A stretch of 64,000 nucleotides of DNA. It comes from Pedobacter sp. FW305-3-2-15-E-R2A2 (lineage in GTDB: Bacteria; Bacteroidota; Bacteroidia; Sphingobacteriales; Sphingobacteriaceae). Of this stretch, positions 18,343-27,693 are shown piece by piece. Numbering within the stretch: position 1 is the stretch's first letter; the number at the start of each line of letters is the position of its first letter. A program made the translations under genes and the position numbers. The notes under the pieces were generated by a model. That model was not told where the DNA came from. It ran no database searches and worked only from the letters and a program-made list of their open reading frames with translations. Where the stretch lies: NCBI RefSeq assembly GCF_038446955.1, contig NZ_CP151803.1:496001-560000 (forward strand), given 5' to 3'.

Positions 18343-18715
18343 AATCAATGTTCTATACGAACAGGCAATTGAAATCAGGGTAGAATTCCCTGTTTCTATA
18401 CTTTGTGAATATAATGGTCCTTCAAATTTAGATGTGACCTGGGACGATAACCTGATGTATCTGATCAACGATGCACTGAATAAGGCTGGAGTCTATATTA
18501 AGGATAGCAAGCTGGAAACCTATCCTGTGCCGGAAAAGAATGACGAGATCCTGAGTTATCAGTTAACGTTGATTGTGAAACCGCCCGGACTGGATTTATA
18601 TGGTATTGCAGCAAATCTGATCAGTGAAAACTTCGAAAAAGGGTTGTGTATTAAATTGAAATCTGAATATCATGGTTTTGAAATTGTATATGCAGCTGCC
18701 TTTGCCCTGACCTGA
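18329..18715 (+). CDS. hypothetical protein coupled to metallophosphoesterase
   Basis: A 128-residue soluble alpha/beta protein with no recognised domain, signal peptide or membrane segment. Its ATG lies inside the end of the phosphoesterase gene (14-bp overlap), so it is probably made in stoichiometric coupling with it. The sequence is moderately acidic, with alternating strand and helix segments. Function unknown; a partner of the phosphoesterase is the simplest inference. Confidence 0.75.
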   Translation: MKKFEINVLYEQAIEIRVEFPVSILCEYNGPSNLDVTWDDNLMYLINDALNKAGVYIKDSKLETYPVPEKNDEILSYQLTLIVKPPGLDLYGIAANLISENFEKGLCIKLKSEYHGFEIVYAAAFALT

Positions 18716-18833
18716 CATTGCCATCTTCGTCTATGGCTAAAATAATGGTTAATAAAAAATATTTTCATCATCGATAGTACTACTTCTTTAAATAGGTGTT
18801 TAGCTTATTACACCACCGGACATTTAAGGAAAA

Positions 18834-19862
18834 ATGGAGCAACCTATCAACAAAACCGAGTTATTACAATTTTTAAATGGAAAATGTTCCAGTGAAGAAT
18901 CTTTAAGGATCAATGAATTCCTGAAGACTGCTATGGGACAACATTTATTGGATGAGCTGCTGAATGAACATTTGGACTTTGCCAGCCAGGGAGAGGTTGA
19001 TCCGGTTAAACTCTCGGAATGGAAAAAGGAATGGAGTTCAAAGTTCAGCACAGCATCCGAAGCTGTTCCTATAGAAAGTGATCCCATCAATACCGGAAGG
19101 AAAATAACAAAGCTAAATGTGATATTGCGTTATGCTGCTGTCCTTACGGCTTTAGTTTTAGGTGTTGGAATTTATAGCATTTCCACCAGGAAAAATAAAT
19201 CAACTCAACCAACGTCCCTTGACTTGGTTCAAAGCAATCCTTTGGGCCGCCGCTCCAGTTTCAGCCTGGCCGATGGAACCAAAGTTTATCTTGGCCCTGG
19301 CAGTGCGCTATCTTATTCTGCAGATTTCTCCGGAAATAAAAGAGAAGTGATCTTGAAAGGTGAAGCCTATTTTGAAGTCACAAAGAATAGGGAAAAGCCG
19401 TTCATGATTTATACTGAAAATTTAAGAACCCAGGTATTGGGGACGACCTTTAAGGTCAGCTCATTTCAGGGAAGCCCGATTTTGGTTTCTGTAACCAGTG
19501 GTAAAGTAAGGGTCGACCGGCTTACTGAGGAGGACACCCAGGAATTGGCCATCCTGAATCCTGGCGAACAAGTATCCTATCACCAGCATTCCGGAGTACA
19601 AAAATCCAGTTTCAATATTGAAAATGTAAAGAACTGGAAGCAAGGTCACCTGGTTTTTGATGGGACCCCACTTTTAGAGCTCACCAACCAGATCAGCAGG
19701 TGGTATAATGTATCCATAAACATCAACTCAGAAACATTAAAGCAAATTCCTATTACGGTAACATTGGATGGTAACATGCCGGTTTATCAATTCCTGGATG
19801 GCTTAAGCGCTTCGTTTGGGTTCAACTATAAAGTAAAAGACAAGGTAATTACGATCTATTAA
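18834..19862 (+). CDS. FecR-type anti-sigma factor
   Basis: A 342-residue single-pass membrane regulator. Order: an N-terminal cytoplasmic anti-sigma region (1-90), one transmembrane helix (about 101-120, VILRYAAVLTALVLGVGIYSI), a FecR domain (about 140-240, SSFSLADGTKVYLGPGSALSYSADFSGNKREVILKGEAYFEV) and a C-terminal DUF4974-like domain (LTNQISRWYNVSI...ITVTLDGNMPVYQFLDGLSASFGFNY). In this family the periplasmic part senses the signalling domain of a TonB receptor and controls an ECF sigma factor. The TonB receptor with an STN domain follows directly. Unusually, no sigma gene is adjacent; the likely partner lies at 40745-41332 on the other strand. Confidence 0.93.
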   Translation: MEQPINKTELLQFLNGKCSSEESLRINEFLKTAMGQHLLDELLNEHLDFASQGEVDPVKLSEWKKEWSSKFSTASEAVPIESDPINTGRKITKLNVILRYAAVLTALVLGVGIYSISTRKNKSTQPTSLDLVQSNPLGRRSSFSLADGTKVYLGPGSALSYSADFSGNKREVILKGEAYFEVTKNREKPFMIYTENLRTQVLGTTFKVSSFQGSPILVSVTSGKVRVDRLTEEDTQELAILNPGEQVSYHQHSGVQKSSFNIENVKNWKQGHLVFDGTPLLELTNQISRWYNVSININSETLKQIPITVTLDGNMPVYQFLDGLSASFGFNYKVKDKVITIY

Positions 19863-19905
19863 CCTAAAACCAGAAAACTATGTAAAAATGCTACACTAAA
19901 CGCAA

Positions 19906-19980
19906 AAATCGCCCTCCATCTAAGGAGAACGATTTCAAATGGGTCAATAACCAAAAGATTTGGACGTCACATTGGTTATT
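19906..19980 (+). other. two hairpins in the fecR-TonB receptor intergenic region
   Basis: First stem: AAATCG (19906-19911) with CGATTT (19930-19935), extended by CTCC/GGAG inside. Second stem: a perfect AATAACCAA (19946-19954) with TTGGTTATT (19972-19980) and a 17-nt loop. Neither has a T-tract. They may modulate or process the mRNA between a low-level regulator and a high-level receptor. Confidence 0.55.
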
Positions 19981-20034
19981 TAATTAACAGATTCTTTCGG
20001 AAATCCGAGAGTAACCTTCTAATTCTATAAAAGT

Positions 20035-23000
20035 ATGCAAAAAGGATTTATTCCTTATCCATCCGTAAGATTTTTTTTAATTAAAAATGATAGAATCAAG
20101 TTTCTAATGAGATTTTCATTTGTTTTAACGGTAACGACATTAATATTTGTAAGTCTCTTGTTTGCCCGTGAAGGGCATAGCCAGGGTTTAGATCAGACGA
20201 TCAGGCTATCTGTTAAAAATGCGGGTATGAAAGAGAGCATACTTGCAATTGAAAAGGAAAGTGGGATTCGCTTTTTAATGAGAGATGACCTCATCAAAGG
20301 TTATGAAAAGAAGTTAACCATCTCTTCTCCAAAAATTACCGTCAGACATGCTTTAGAACAGGTATTGTCGGGTACGCCGCTTACCTATGTGGAGCTGAAC
20401 GGCTTTGTTTCTGTCGTGACCAGATCTGCGCAATTTCTGGTTACAGGAAGAGTAATCGATGAAAAAACGAAAGAATCATTAATTGGAGTCTCCGTACGGA
20501 TCAAAGGGGCGCAGGCGTCGACATTCACTGACAATCAAGGCAATTTTTCTTTGAAGATTCCGGGTTATGGGGTAACCCTGCAATTTCAATCGATAGGCTA
20601 CCAGTCTGCAGAGGTACGTGTAGATGATGCCAGATCTGTACAAAATGTAGGTCTGAAAATTTTGAGTACCGCTTTAAAAGAAGTAACGGTACATGCAAGG
20701 AGAAAGGCGAACACGGAAGCTGCGGTCCTGGATGAAAGAAGATTATCTGGTATTGTACAGGATGCGATTTCTGCGCAACAAATAGAAAGAACAGCAAGTA
20801 TCACGACTACGCAGGCCCTGCAAAGGGTCACAGGGGTAACGGTAACAGATGAAAAGTTTGTAGCAATCAGGGGATTAGGTGAACGAAGTGTCATCGCACA
20901 GCTGAATGGCGTGCGATTGGCATCTTCGGATCCGGATCGTACCTCTATTCCTTTAGACCTTGTTCCGGCATCATTGCTGGATAACATTACCGTCTATAAA
21001 ACCGTAACTCCGGATAAGCCGGCAGATGCAGCATCCGGAATTATTGAATTAAAGACTAAATCTATCCCCGAGTCTCAGACATTTGAGGTGGTTGCGCAGT
21101 CAGGATTCAATTCCAATGTCGGTTATCGTGGGAACTACAATAGTTTCTACAATAGTGATCTGGGGATTTTGGGAACCAAAATAAACGATAAAAATCTGAG
21201 ACCTGATTTCCTGGCACTTTCTGAAAAATATCCCGACGGATTGGGCTCAATCCAGAAGCTGATTGCCAATACCAATTATAGTCTGGAAACTCAGAAAGAA
21301 GTAAACCGTATTAATTCCATTATGCAGAGCTTCGATCCTGCTTTAAAAACGGGGTATAAAAAAGCACCCTTGAATCAATTGTATTCCATGACGTATGGCA
21401 ATAATTTTAAGGTCTTTAAAAAACACAAAATCGGATTGATCCTCGGAGGGAATTATTACCGTCGCATTACCGACACTTATCAGGGAGATTTAACCCAATA
21501 CAGCATTTACCAGGGGGTAATTACCGGTAATAAGGATGTATATAGCTTTCGGAATATCCCCAACTATGTAACCCCAAACGGTTTGTACATGGGTAAATAT
21601 CAGACTTATAAAGAGAATACCGGTGCTGAAATTTTAAACTATGGGGTGCTTGGAGGCCTGGCTTACCGCTTCAATGAACGGCATGAAATCAGTGCACAGT
21701 ATATGGGTAGCTGGGGTGGCGAAAGTACGGCGACAAATTTAGCGGGTGGATATCAATATTCAGGACTACCGGGAACGGTATCCAGCGATATCTATTCGAT
21801 TAAACAATCTTACCGGACCTTAAATATCTTTAACATCCAGGGAGAGCATAAAATTACTAAAGGAGCAAATGCACCACAGCTAAGCTACAATATCGCTTCT
21901 TCAAATTCCAGTCAGAATGAACCGGATTATCGTTTTGTAACCCTTGCCAATTATACGCCAACAGGTGGTGGCTGGTACATGAGGCCCCAGATTGGGGAGA
22001 CAAGTATTGGCGGTATAAAAACTTATTCCAAGCATTTATATGCACTTAGCTCCGGATATGTAAATGGATTTGGTGCCTATGGCATTATTCAGGCAGAGCC
22101 AAACGGACGGAGATGGCGTAAACTGGAGGAAAAGAATTACAATTATAAAGCCGACTTAAGCATTCCGTTTAACCTCTTCGGACAAAAACAGGAATTTAAA
22201 ACAGGGGTCAATTACCTCTTCCGGGAAAGAAGTTTTACAGAGAACCATTTGTTATTGCCGGGTTCAAATTTCACCAAATACGGGGCATTGCCGCTGTATG
22301 ATGTGGAAGGCGACCTGGACCGTTTGGTGAGCAATGAGGTGATCGGCGTTCATGCTCCCTTGTCTGGACAAGGGGAGGGAATGATGCCTATGGGTGGCTT
22401 TTTATACAACAGCCAGAAATCGCCAAACAACTATAAAGGATATTATGAAACAAATGCGGTATATACCATGCTGGATGTCCGCCTTTCGGAAAAGATCAGA
22501 CTTGCAGGGGGAGTCCGCTTTGAAATGACGAGCATAGGATCGGTGGTCGATACCTCGAATGTCTTTCTGGATCCTGCATTGTCTGCACCTACAGCAGAAG
22601 GGTCAAAGATTCCATTGATCCTGGTGGAGCCAAACTCTGTTCACAATGTCAATTATAAACCTTATTACTCCCTGAACTTAAACTATTCCCTTCATAAGAA
22701 TATGAATTTCAGAGCGGCCTTTAATACGACTTTAGCAAGGCCGGAACTGAGAGAAATTACCAATGTTTTTGAATTTGATGCCTTTCAAATGGGACTCGTG
22801 ATCGGAAATCCAAAGCTGGTGAATCAGCATACGAAAAACCTGGATTTCAGATGGGAATGGTTTCCGAATTCAGGCGAAGTACTGGCTTTCTCGGTATTTG
22901 GAAAACAAATTGATAACCAATTGGTCAGGGTATTCAATTTAAAAACAGACGGACTGGCAGCTACTTATCCCGAGTTTCCTACAATACAGTATCAGAATGA

Positions 23001-23544
23001 TGAGAATACCGGTAAAGTCTGGGGAATAGAGATGGAAATCGTCAAAGACCTGGAAAGAATCTGGTATCCGCTTAAAAATTTCTTTGTCGGCTCCAACATG
23101 ATGCTGGCAAGAAGCCTCATCAATAAATCAACAGCACGTTATAATGCCGGTAAATCCTTAGACAGGCATACGCCCAAAAACAGCCCTTTATTTGAACAAG
23201 CGCCTTATTCTATCAATTCCTGGTTAAACTATACCAATAAAAAAACAGGTACCGATCTGACCACTTCTTTCAACATGGTAGGGGAAAGGCTGGTGCAGAT
23301 TAACCTGACAGGAGAACCTGATTTATACACCCGTCCGGTACCGATGCTGGATTTTGTATTCAGTCAGCGGTTAGCAAAGAAGATTCTCTTTAAGGGCTAT
23401 GCAAAAAATATCCTGAATCCAAATATCCAGACTGTTTATGCCAATCCGGGAACCGGGGGGAAATGGTACGGCAATGAATACCTGAACCGTAGTTTTAAAA
23501 GAGGAATGGAAGTAATGCTTGGTTTTACCTATAATTTATTTTAG
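20035..23544 (+). CDS. TonB-dependent receptor with STN signalling domain
   Basis: A 1169-residue outer-membrane receptor. Order: a long N-terminal leader with signal peptide (to about residue 50), a secretin/TonB N-terminal (STN) domain (about 57-125, IRLSVKNAGMKESILAIEKESGIRFL...LEQVLSGTPLTYVELNG), a carboxypeptidase-regulatory-like domain (about 135-210), a plug (QIERTASITTTQALQRVTGVTV, IRGLGERSVIAQLNGVRL) and the barrel. The STN domain marks it as a transducing receptor of the FecA type that signals through the FecR protein encoded just upstream. It lacks the SusC signature and SusD-like partner, so it probably handles a different ligand or acts mainly as the sensor. The next gene begins 2 bp after its stop. 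Confidence 0.95.
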   Translation: MQKGFIPYPSVRFFLIKNDRIKFLMRFSFVLTVTTLIFVSLLFAREGHSQGLDQTIRLSVKNAGMKESILAIEKESGIRFLMRDDLIKGYEKKLTISSPKITVRHALEQVLSGTPLTYVELNGFVSVVTRSAQFLVTGRVIDEKTKESLIGVSVRIKGAQASTFTDNQGNFSLKIPGYGVTLQFQSIGYQSAEVRVDDARSVQNVGLKILSTALKEVTVHARRKANTEAAVLDERRLSGIVQDAISAQQIERTASITTTQALQRVTGVTVTDEKFVAIRGLGERSVIAQLNGVRLASSDPDRTSIPLDLVPASLLDNITVYKTVTPDKPADAASGIIELKTKSIPESQTFEVVAQSGFNSNVGYRGNYNSFYNSDLGILGTKINDKNLRPDFLALSEKYPDGLGSIQKLIANTNYSLETQKEVNRINSIMQSFDPALKTGYKKAPLNQLYSMTYGNNFKVFKKHKIGLILGGNYYRRITDTYQGDLTQYSIYQGVITGNKDVYSFRNIPNYVTPNGLYMGKYQTYKENTGAEILNYGVLGGLAYRFNERHEISAQYMGSWGGESTATNLAGGYQYSGLPGTVSSDIYSIKQSYRTLNIFNIQGEHKITKGANAPQLSYNIASSNSSQNEPDYRFVTLANYTPTGGGWYMRPQIGETSIGGIKTYSKHLYALSSGYVNGFGAYGIIQAEPNGRRWRKLEEKNYNYKADLSIPFNLFGQKQEFKTGVNYLFRERSFTENHLLLPGSNFTKYGALPLYDVEGDLDRLVSNEVIGVHAPLSGQGEGMMPMGGFLYNSQKSPNNYKGYYETNAVYTMLDVRLSEKIRLAGGVRFEMTSIGSVVDTSNVFLDPALSAPTAEGSKIPLILVEPNSVHNVNYKPYYSLNLNYSLHKNMNFRAAFNTTLARPELREITNVFEFDAFQMGLVIGNPKLVNQHTKNLDFRWEWFPNSGEVLAFSVFGKQIDNQLVRVFNLKTDGLAATYPEFPTIQYQNDENTGKVWGIEMEIVKDLERIWYPLKNFFVGSNMMLARSLINKSTARYNAGKSLDRHTPKNSPLFEQAPYSINSWLNYTNKKTGTDLTTSFNMVGERLVQINLTGEPDLYTRPVPMLDFVFSQRLAKKILFKGYAKNILNPNIQTVYANPGTGGKWYGNEYLNRSFKRGMEVMLGFTYNLF

Positions 23545-23546
23545 TC

Positions 23547-25352
23547 ATGTTTAAAGAAGTAAATCACAAAGTGAGCAGTCGGTATTCCCCAAAATGGGTT
23601 TATGTAGCTGTGATCAGCTTACTACTGTCTTACTCCTGTAAGAAAGAAAAAATTAATTTTCAAAGGGATACTGCTATAGAACGCATCACTGAAAATTTAT
23701 CCGGAACAAGGATTGTTGATTTATTTGGTTATGACCATGTGATCGCGAATGGCGATAGCTTAACCAATTTTGTGATTCCAATTCATCCCAGTGACCCCGC
23801 TTATAAAGAAAATCACTATAAATTTCCCGGCACCAAATATTTCCCTCAGGATGGCCGTATGGGAAACAGCTGGTGGAGTGTCGAAAATACAGATGCAAAA
23901 GTCGGGGCGATATGGCAGGTTCCTGCTGCTTTGTTCGGCAGCGATCATACGCTGAACCTGACGCTGCAGAACCTGGACACCGATGGCAACCCCTACGAAA
24001 TGGCCAACTTCTCAATTGGCCTGGAGAACAATAAACCTGTAGATTATTATGTGGTCAATAGTGCAGTAATGGACGGAAAGGCCGACTACCTGATGACAGA
24101 ACGCGATGAAACGGAGCCTAAAAAGGGCTATTTTAAGATCAGGGTGATCAACCTTTCCTTTAAAATCGGCCCGCGCTCTAATTTTAACGGACCCTTTGAA
24201 GAACATTATGGGAAAATTTCATTAGCCTATGCGGATGGTCGTCCGGTGAGCAATGCCACGAGCAATGTTGATCCGCTGAAAAAGGTTTCCGATTATGTGG
24301 AAATCCCATATGGGACCTATCAGTTTAAAATTTTAAACGAAAAAGGAAGAGAAATCGCAGGGGCGACGGGCAATACGCCTAATAGAATTATTGATCCACC
24401 GAGCTCATCGATGCCCCGCAGTATTTTCGATCCTTCGTACATTGTCTATGCACCAATACAGACTTATCAGCCCGGAGGGGTGTATACCATCGTGGTCAAC
24501 CCGTTTGGCTGTGAGTTTTTCAAAAATGAACTGAATTATACCGATTTTAAATATCAGAATTCCTTTAAAATTATTGTCGATAAGAAACCAGAGGTCAACC
24601 AATCTTTCGCCCGGATACAGGCGGTAAATGCCTTGCCGGAACAAACGGTTAGTTTCCGCCTGAATGGCGAAACACTTACTGAAAACTTAAAATATGCAGC
24701 AGCAAGCGCCTATCAGACAAAGTCAACTGGTAAACATCAGATTGAAGCGGTAGATCAGACGGGAAAAGTGCTGGCACAAATGGAACGAACGCTTGATCCG
24801 GGGATGAATTATACCTTATGGCTTTACCCGACACCGGAAGGGCCTGCCAAAATAGTCGTTACCAATAACGATCTGAGCGGGGTCCTGCATGCCGGAACCA
24901 GTGAAGAAGATGCTTCGTATGATTACCGGTATTTTGCCATGCCATTCAGTAAACGCTTCCTGAATCTTTGTCCAGATGTTCCTTATCTGACGGTAACGGC
25001 AAAGAATGGACAGGTTTTAGGCGATAAAAAAGACAATCCCGCGGTCTATAACCTCAAACCGGGGCAGGCACCTGAGCGCTTTCCTTATACTTGGGGAGAC
25101 TGGTCAAGCAGGGAATATGAAATCCTTGCTTACCGGTCTACCCCTCAGGTAACACCGGGAGTATGGGCAAGTGACATCAAAATCCTGACCAATGAAAACT
25201 TCATTGCCCGGAAAGAACTCTACACCTCGGGTGCCAAGAAGATGCCTTTTCATGAACCGGGCATTTATAGTGTGGCTCTGATCGGAAGAACCGGGAGTCA
25301 GGTTCCGGAGGCATTTAAAGCAAAGATGATCGTGGTTAAACATAACCTCTGA
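23547..25352 (+). CDS. DUF4397-like surface lipoprotein
   Basis: A 601-residue lipoprotein with a signal segment ending in the lipobox LLLSYSC (KKEK follows). Segments such as IRVINLSFKIGPRSNFNGP and ARIQAVNALPEQTVSFRLNGETL resemble DUF4397-type beta-sandwich repeats (the f-R-x-x-N-x-x-P pattern). At least three such units are suggested, around residues 190-275, 340-420 and 450-560. The start codon is 2 bp after the TonB receptor stop, indicating tight coupling. It is presumably a surface-exposed accessory of the receptor. Which ligand it binds is not visible. The family call is moderate. Confidence 0.75.
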   Translation: MFKEVNHKVSSRYSPKWVYVAVISLLLSYSCKKEKINFQRDTAIERITENLSGTRIVDLFGYDHVIANGDSLTNFVIPIHPSDPAYKENHYKFPGTKYFPQDGRMGNSWWSVENTDAKVGAIWQVPAALFGSDHTLNLTLQNLDTDGNPYEMANFSIGLENNKPVDYYVVNSAVMDGKADYLMTERDETEPKKGYFKIRVINLSFKIGPRSNFNGPFEEHYGKISLAYADGRPVSNATSNVDPLKKVSDYVEIPYGTYQFKILNEKGREIAGATGNTPNRIIDPPSSSMPRSIFDPSYIVYAPIQTYQPGGVYTIVVNPFGCEFFKNELNYTDFKYQNSFKIIVDKKPEVNQSFARIQAVNALPEQTVSFRLNGETLTENLKYAAASAYQTKSTGKHQIEAVDQTGKVLAQMERTLDPGMNYTLWLYPTPEGPAKIVVTNNDLSGVLHAGTSEEDASYDYRYFAMPFSKRFLNLCPDVPYLTVTAKNGQVLGDKKDNPAVYNLKPGQAPERFPYTWGDWSSREYEILAYRSTPQVTPGVWASDIKILTNENFIARKELYTSGAKKMPFHEPGIYSVALIGRTGSQVPEAFKAKMIVVKHNL

Positions 25353-25420
25353 CAAAAAATGATGAGCACACCAGGCCATTAACCAGGGCCTCCATATCAA
25401 AGAACCTAAACCACAACTAA

Positions 25421-26620
25421 ATGAAAAAAATAAGCATAAATTACCTGATCATTTTATTGTTCTGCCTAAGTGCCTGTGGTAAGATCGAATATACTAAGAT
25501 GGACTCCCCGGCTTACCTCAGGGTGTTCAATAACTTTACCTACAACCTTACGGTAGAGAATAAAAATGAACAATTTCCGATTTTCACCATGCTCATTGAG
25601 CCTAAGTTTGATGGGAGCGGGGTGGTCACGGGGGCGGAAGTTATTGGCGATTTTTTGGACAAAAGAGACTATTATGCGCCACCTTATCCTTCCCATATCG
25701 GGAACAGTACTTCGGTATTTAACCCTGAATACCCCGGAAAAGAAAATGTACTCGTTGGGCCGGTACTGAATGGTTATGACCTGAGCAGCTGGGCGCAGGT
25801 ACCCTCAGGAAAAAGAAGGGTGATGTTTGTTTACCGCCCAAAAAGTGAAGTTCCCTTTTTGCAATTGCCTAAACAGTTGAGGAGCAAAGTGCTGGTTGAT
25901 ACCGTTTTGAACCTGGAAAAGGGGGAAGTCTTTACCCTGCACCTGCTGCAGAAAGATTTCAATACCCGTGAGAACGGGATGATCCTGAGGCAGGAACAAT
26001 TTCATAAAATGCCTTTATCAGATTCCCTGGTGTACGTCAATATCTATAACATGAGTTCCAAAGGATTCTGGAGTGCAAATGCAGGGTTTAAAGATAAATT
26101 CGAGCGAATGGGGATGTTGAATTTCGGGATTAAAGATGTGATGAACGTCTATTATTCGCTTGTAAATTATGACCAGGGACAAGGGCAATGGTTTGACCGG
26201 GCGATTAACGGACATAATAAAGCTTTTATGGGCACCGTCCACCGGGATACTGAGTCCAGTAAGGTACATCCTTATTTTAGTTTTCCGGTTTTCGCGGATG
26301 CAGGAAGCAACAACATCTCCACTAAAATCTGGCAGCGTTTCTTTTTCCTGCCTCCGGGAAACTCCTTGGAGAACTACCTGCACTACGAGCTTTATAACGA
26401 CAATGAAGGGAATTTTGCGATCGTCAATTGCTTTGAAAATGGACTGGTAAGGCCATTTGCGGACTGGGGAGGCGCAGCCATGTTGCCCAATCTGTTGGTC
26501 AATGTTCATTCAGGAACCTATAATCCAAGAACATTTGGAACGGTCAATACCCTGGAAATCGTAAATGGAAAAGTTTTCTTAACCACCGTACAGCGGAAAT
26601 ACGCACCTCCTGTATATTAA
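25421..26620 (+). CDS. hypothetical surface lipoprotein (DUF4397-like N-terminus)
   Basis: A 399-residue lipoprotein with a clear signal peptide and lipobox (LIILLFCLSAC, GKIE follows). The opening DSPAYLRVFNNFTYNL is reminiscent of DUF4397 first strands. The remainder is beta-rich without a recognised domain. The internal patterns FVYRPKSEVPFLQLP and DSLVYVNIYNMSSKG suggest a second beta-sandwich unit. It sits between the larger DUF4397-like lipoprotein and three fasciclin lipoproteins in the same direction, with a standard A-rich leader. Function unknown; a surface assembly with its neighbours is inferred. Confidence 0.7.
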   Translation: MKKISINYLIILLFCLSACGKIEYTKMDSPAYLRVFNNFTYNLTVENKNEQFPIFTMLIEPKFDGSGVVTGAEVIGDFLDKRDYYAPPYPSHIGNSTSVFNPEYPGKENVLVGPVLNGYDLSSWAQVPSGKRRVMFVYRPKSEVPFLQLPKQLRSKVLVDTVLNLEKGEVFTLHLLQKDFNTRENGMILRQEQFHKMPLSDSLVYVNIYNMSSKGFWSANAGFKDKFERMGMLNFGIKDVMNVYYSLVNYDQGQGQWFDRAINGHNKAFMGTVHRDTESSKVHPYFSFPVFADAGSNNISTKIWQRFFFLPPGNSLENYLHYELYNDNEGNFAIVNCFENGLVRPFADWGGAAMLPNLLVNVHSGTYNPRTFGTVNTLEIVNGKVFLTTVQRKYAPPVY

Positions 26621-26628
26621 AAAACGAA

Positions 26629-27672
26629 ATGATGATGAAACAATATAGCCTGAAATTTATGGTTTTTCTGCTGCTGGTGTTGAACCTGGCCTGTAAACAT
26701 GAAAGGGTAGTTCTTTTTGCACCCAATCTTAACTTAAGGCCCGCAGGAGAATTTATCAATAACAATTATGAGTTTAAACTATTTAATGCTGCCCTGAAAA
26801 TCACCGGATTATCAGAAGTACTGAATGGTCAGGGGCCATTCACGGTTTTTGCACCAAGCGATCTGGCATTTAACAATATGGGCATCAGGACGCCCGCTGA
26901 TTTTCAGAAAATGAACCTGGACAGTCTGCGGGATGTGATGAAATATCATATCGTTACGCAAAGAATGAGCAGTATGGATGTGGCTAAGAAAACAGTAGAC
27001 AATCCATTTAATACGCTGCTGGGCCATCCGGTCTTATTAAGCCTTGGTAATGATATCGACTATGATTTTTATATCAATGGTTCCAGGATCATCAGAAAAG
27101 ACATTGACCTCGCTAATGGGATATTAAATACGGTGGATAAGGTGATTAAATACCAGCCTGTTACGGTTAAAAAGTATCTCGAGAGCCAGGAAAGGTACCG
27201 CATTTTCACTGCCGCCTTAAAAAAATTCGGTCTGTTGGATCAATTGGATATGCAAGGTCCATGGACGGTAGTGGCTTTGCCAAACTCCGCATTTGAGCAG
27301 ATGAACATCAGTGAGGATGATATTGAAAAATTAAATCCGGCTTCTTTTAAAAAGCGGCTTTTTGGCACTTACATTTTCAAGCTTCAGTTTTTCCGTTCCG
27401 ATCTGCTCATTTTAACGAAAAGCGGAGGTTCAGGAGGTTATGACCCTTCCGGTGCTGCTGTGCGTGTTCCGATACCGGGAGATGAAGAATATAGTCATGG
27501 GATGGCAGGCTATAACCTGTTTGTCATTAAAACGGACTATGGGAATTATCCGATTGTCAGGGAAACCACAACAGGACCCGCCGACAGGATTGATTTATTA
27601 TTTAAGAATGGGATTATACATGAAGCCGGAGAGCTGGTCATCTATCCCGAAGAGGCATTAATCAGACCCTAA
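26629..27672 (+). CDS. fasciclin-domain lipoprotein 1 (two FAS1 units)
   Basis: A 347-residue lipoprotein; a run of three Met codons starts it, and the lipobox is LVLNLAC. The first FAS1 domain (about 40-180) shows the family hallmarks: FKLFNAALKITGLSEVLNGQGPFTVFAPSDLAFNNMGI, YHIVTQRMSSMDV and NGILNTVDKVI. A second unit (about 185-340) is more divergent (FTAALKKFGLLDQLDMQGPWTVVALPNSAFEQMNI). FAS1 domains mediate adhesion and protein binding outside the cell. The gene starts 8 bp after its neighbour and is the first of three tandem fasciclin genes. Confidence 0.88.
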   Translation: MMMKQYSLKFMVFLLLVLNLACKHERVVLFAPNLNLRPAGEFINNNYEFKLFNAALKITGLSEVLNGQGPFTVFAPSDLAFNNMGIRTPADFQKMNLDSLRDVMKYHIVTQRMSSMDVAKKTVDNPFNTLLGHPVLLSLGNDIDYDFYINGSRIIRKDIDLANGILNTVDKVIKYQPVTVKKYLESQERYRIFTAALKKFGLLDQLDMQGPWTVVALPNSAFEQMNISEDDIEKLNPASFKKRLFGTYIFKLQFFRSDLLILTKSGGSGGYDPSGAAVRVPIPGDEEYSHGMAGYNLFVIKTDYGNYPIVRETTTGPADRIDLLFKNGIIHEAGELVIYPEEALIRP

Positions 27673-27693
27673 ACACGATTTAAAACATTTAAT

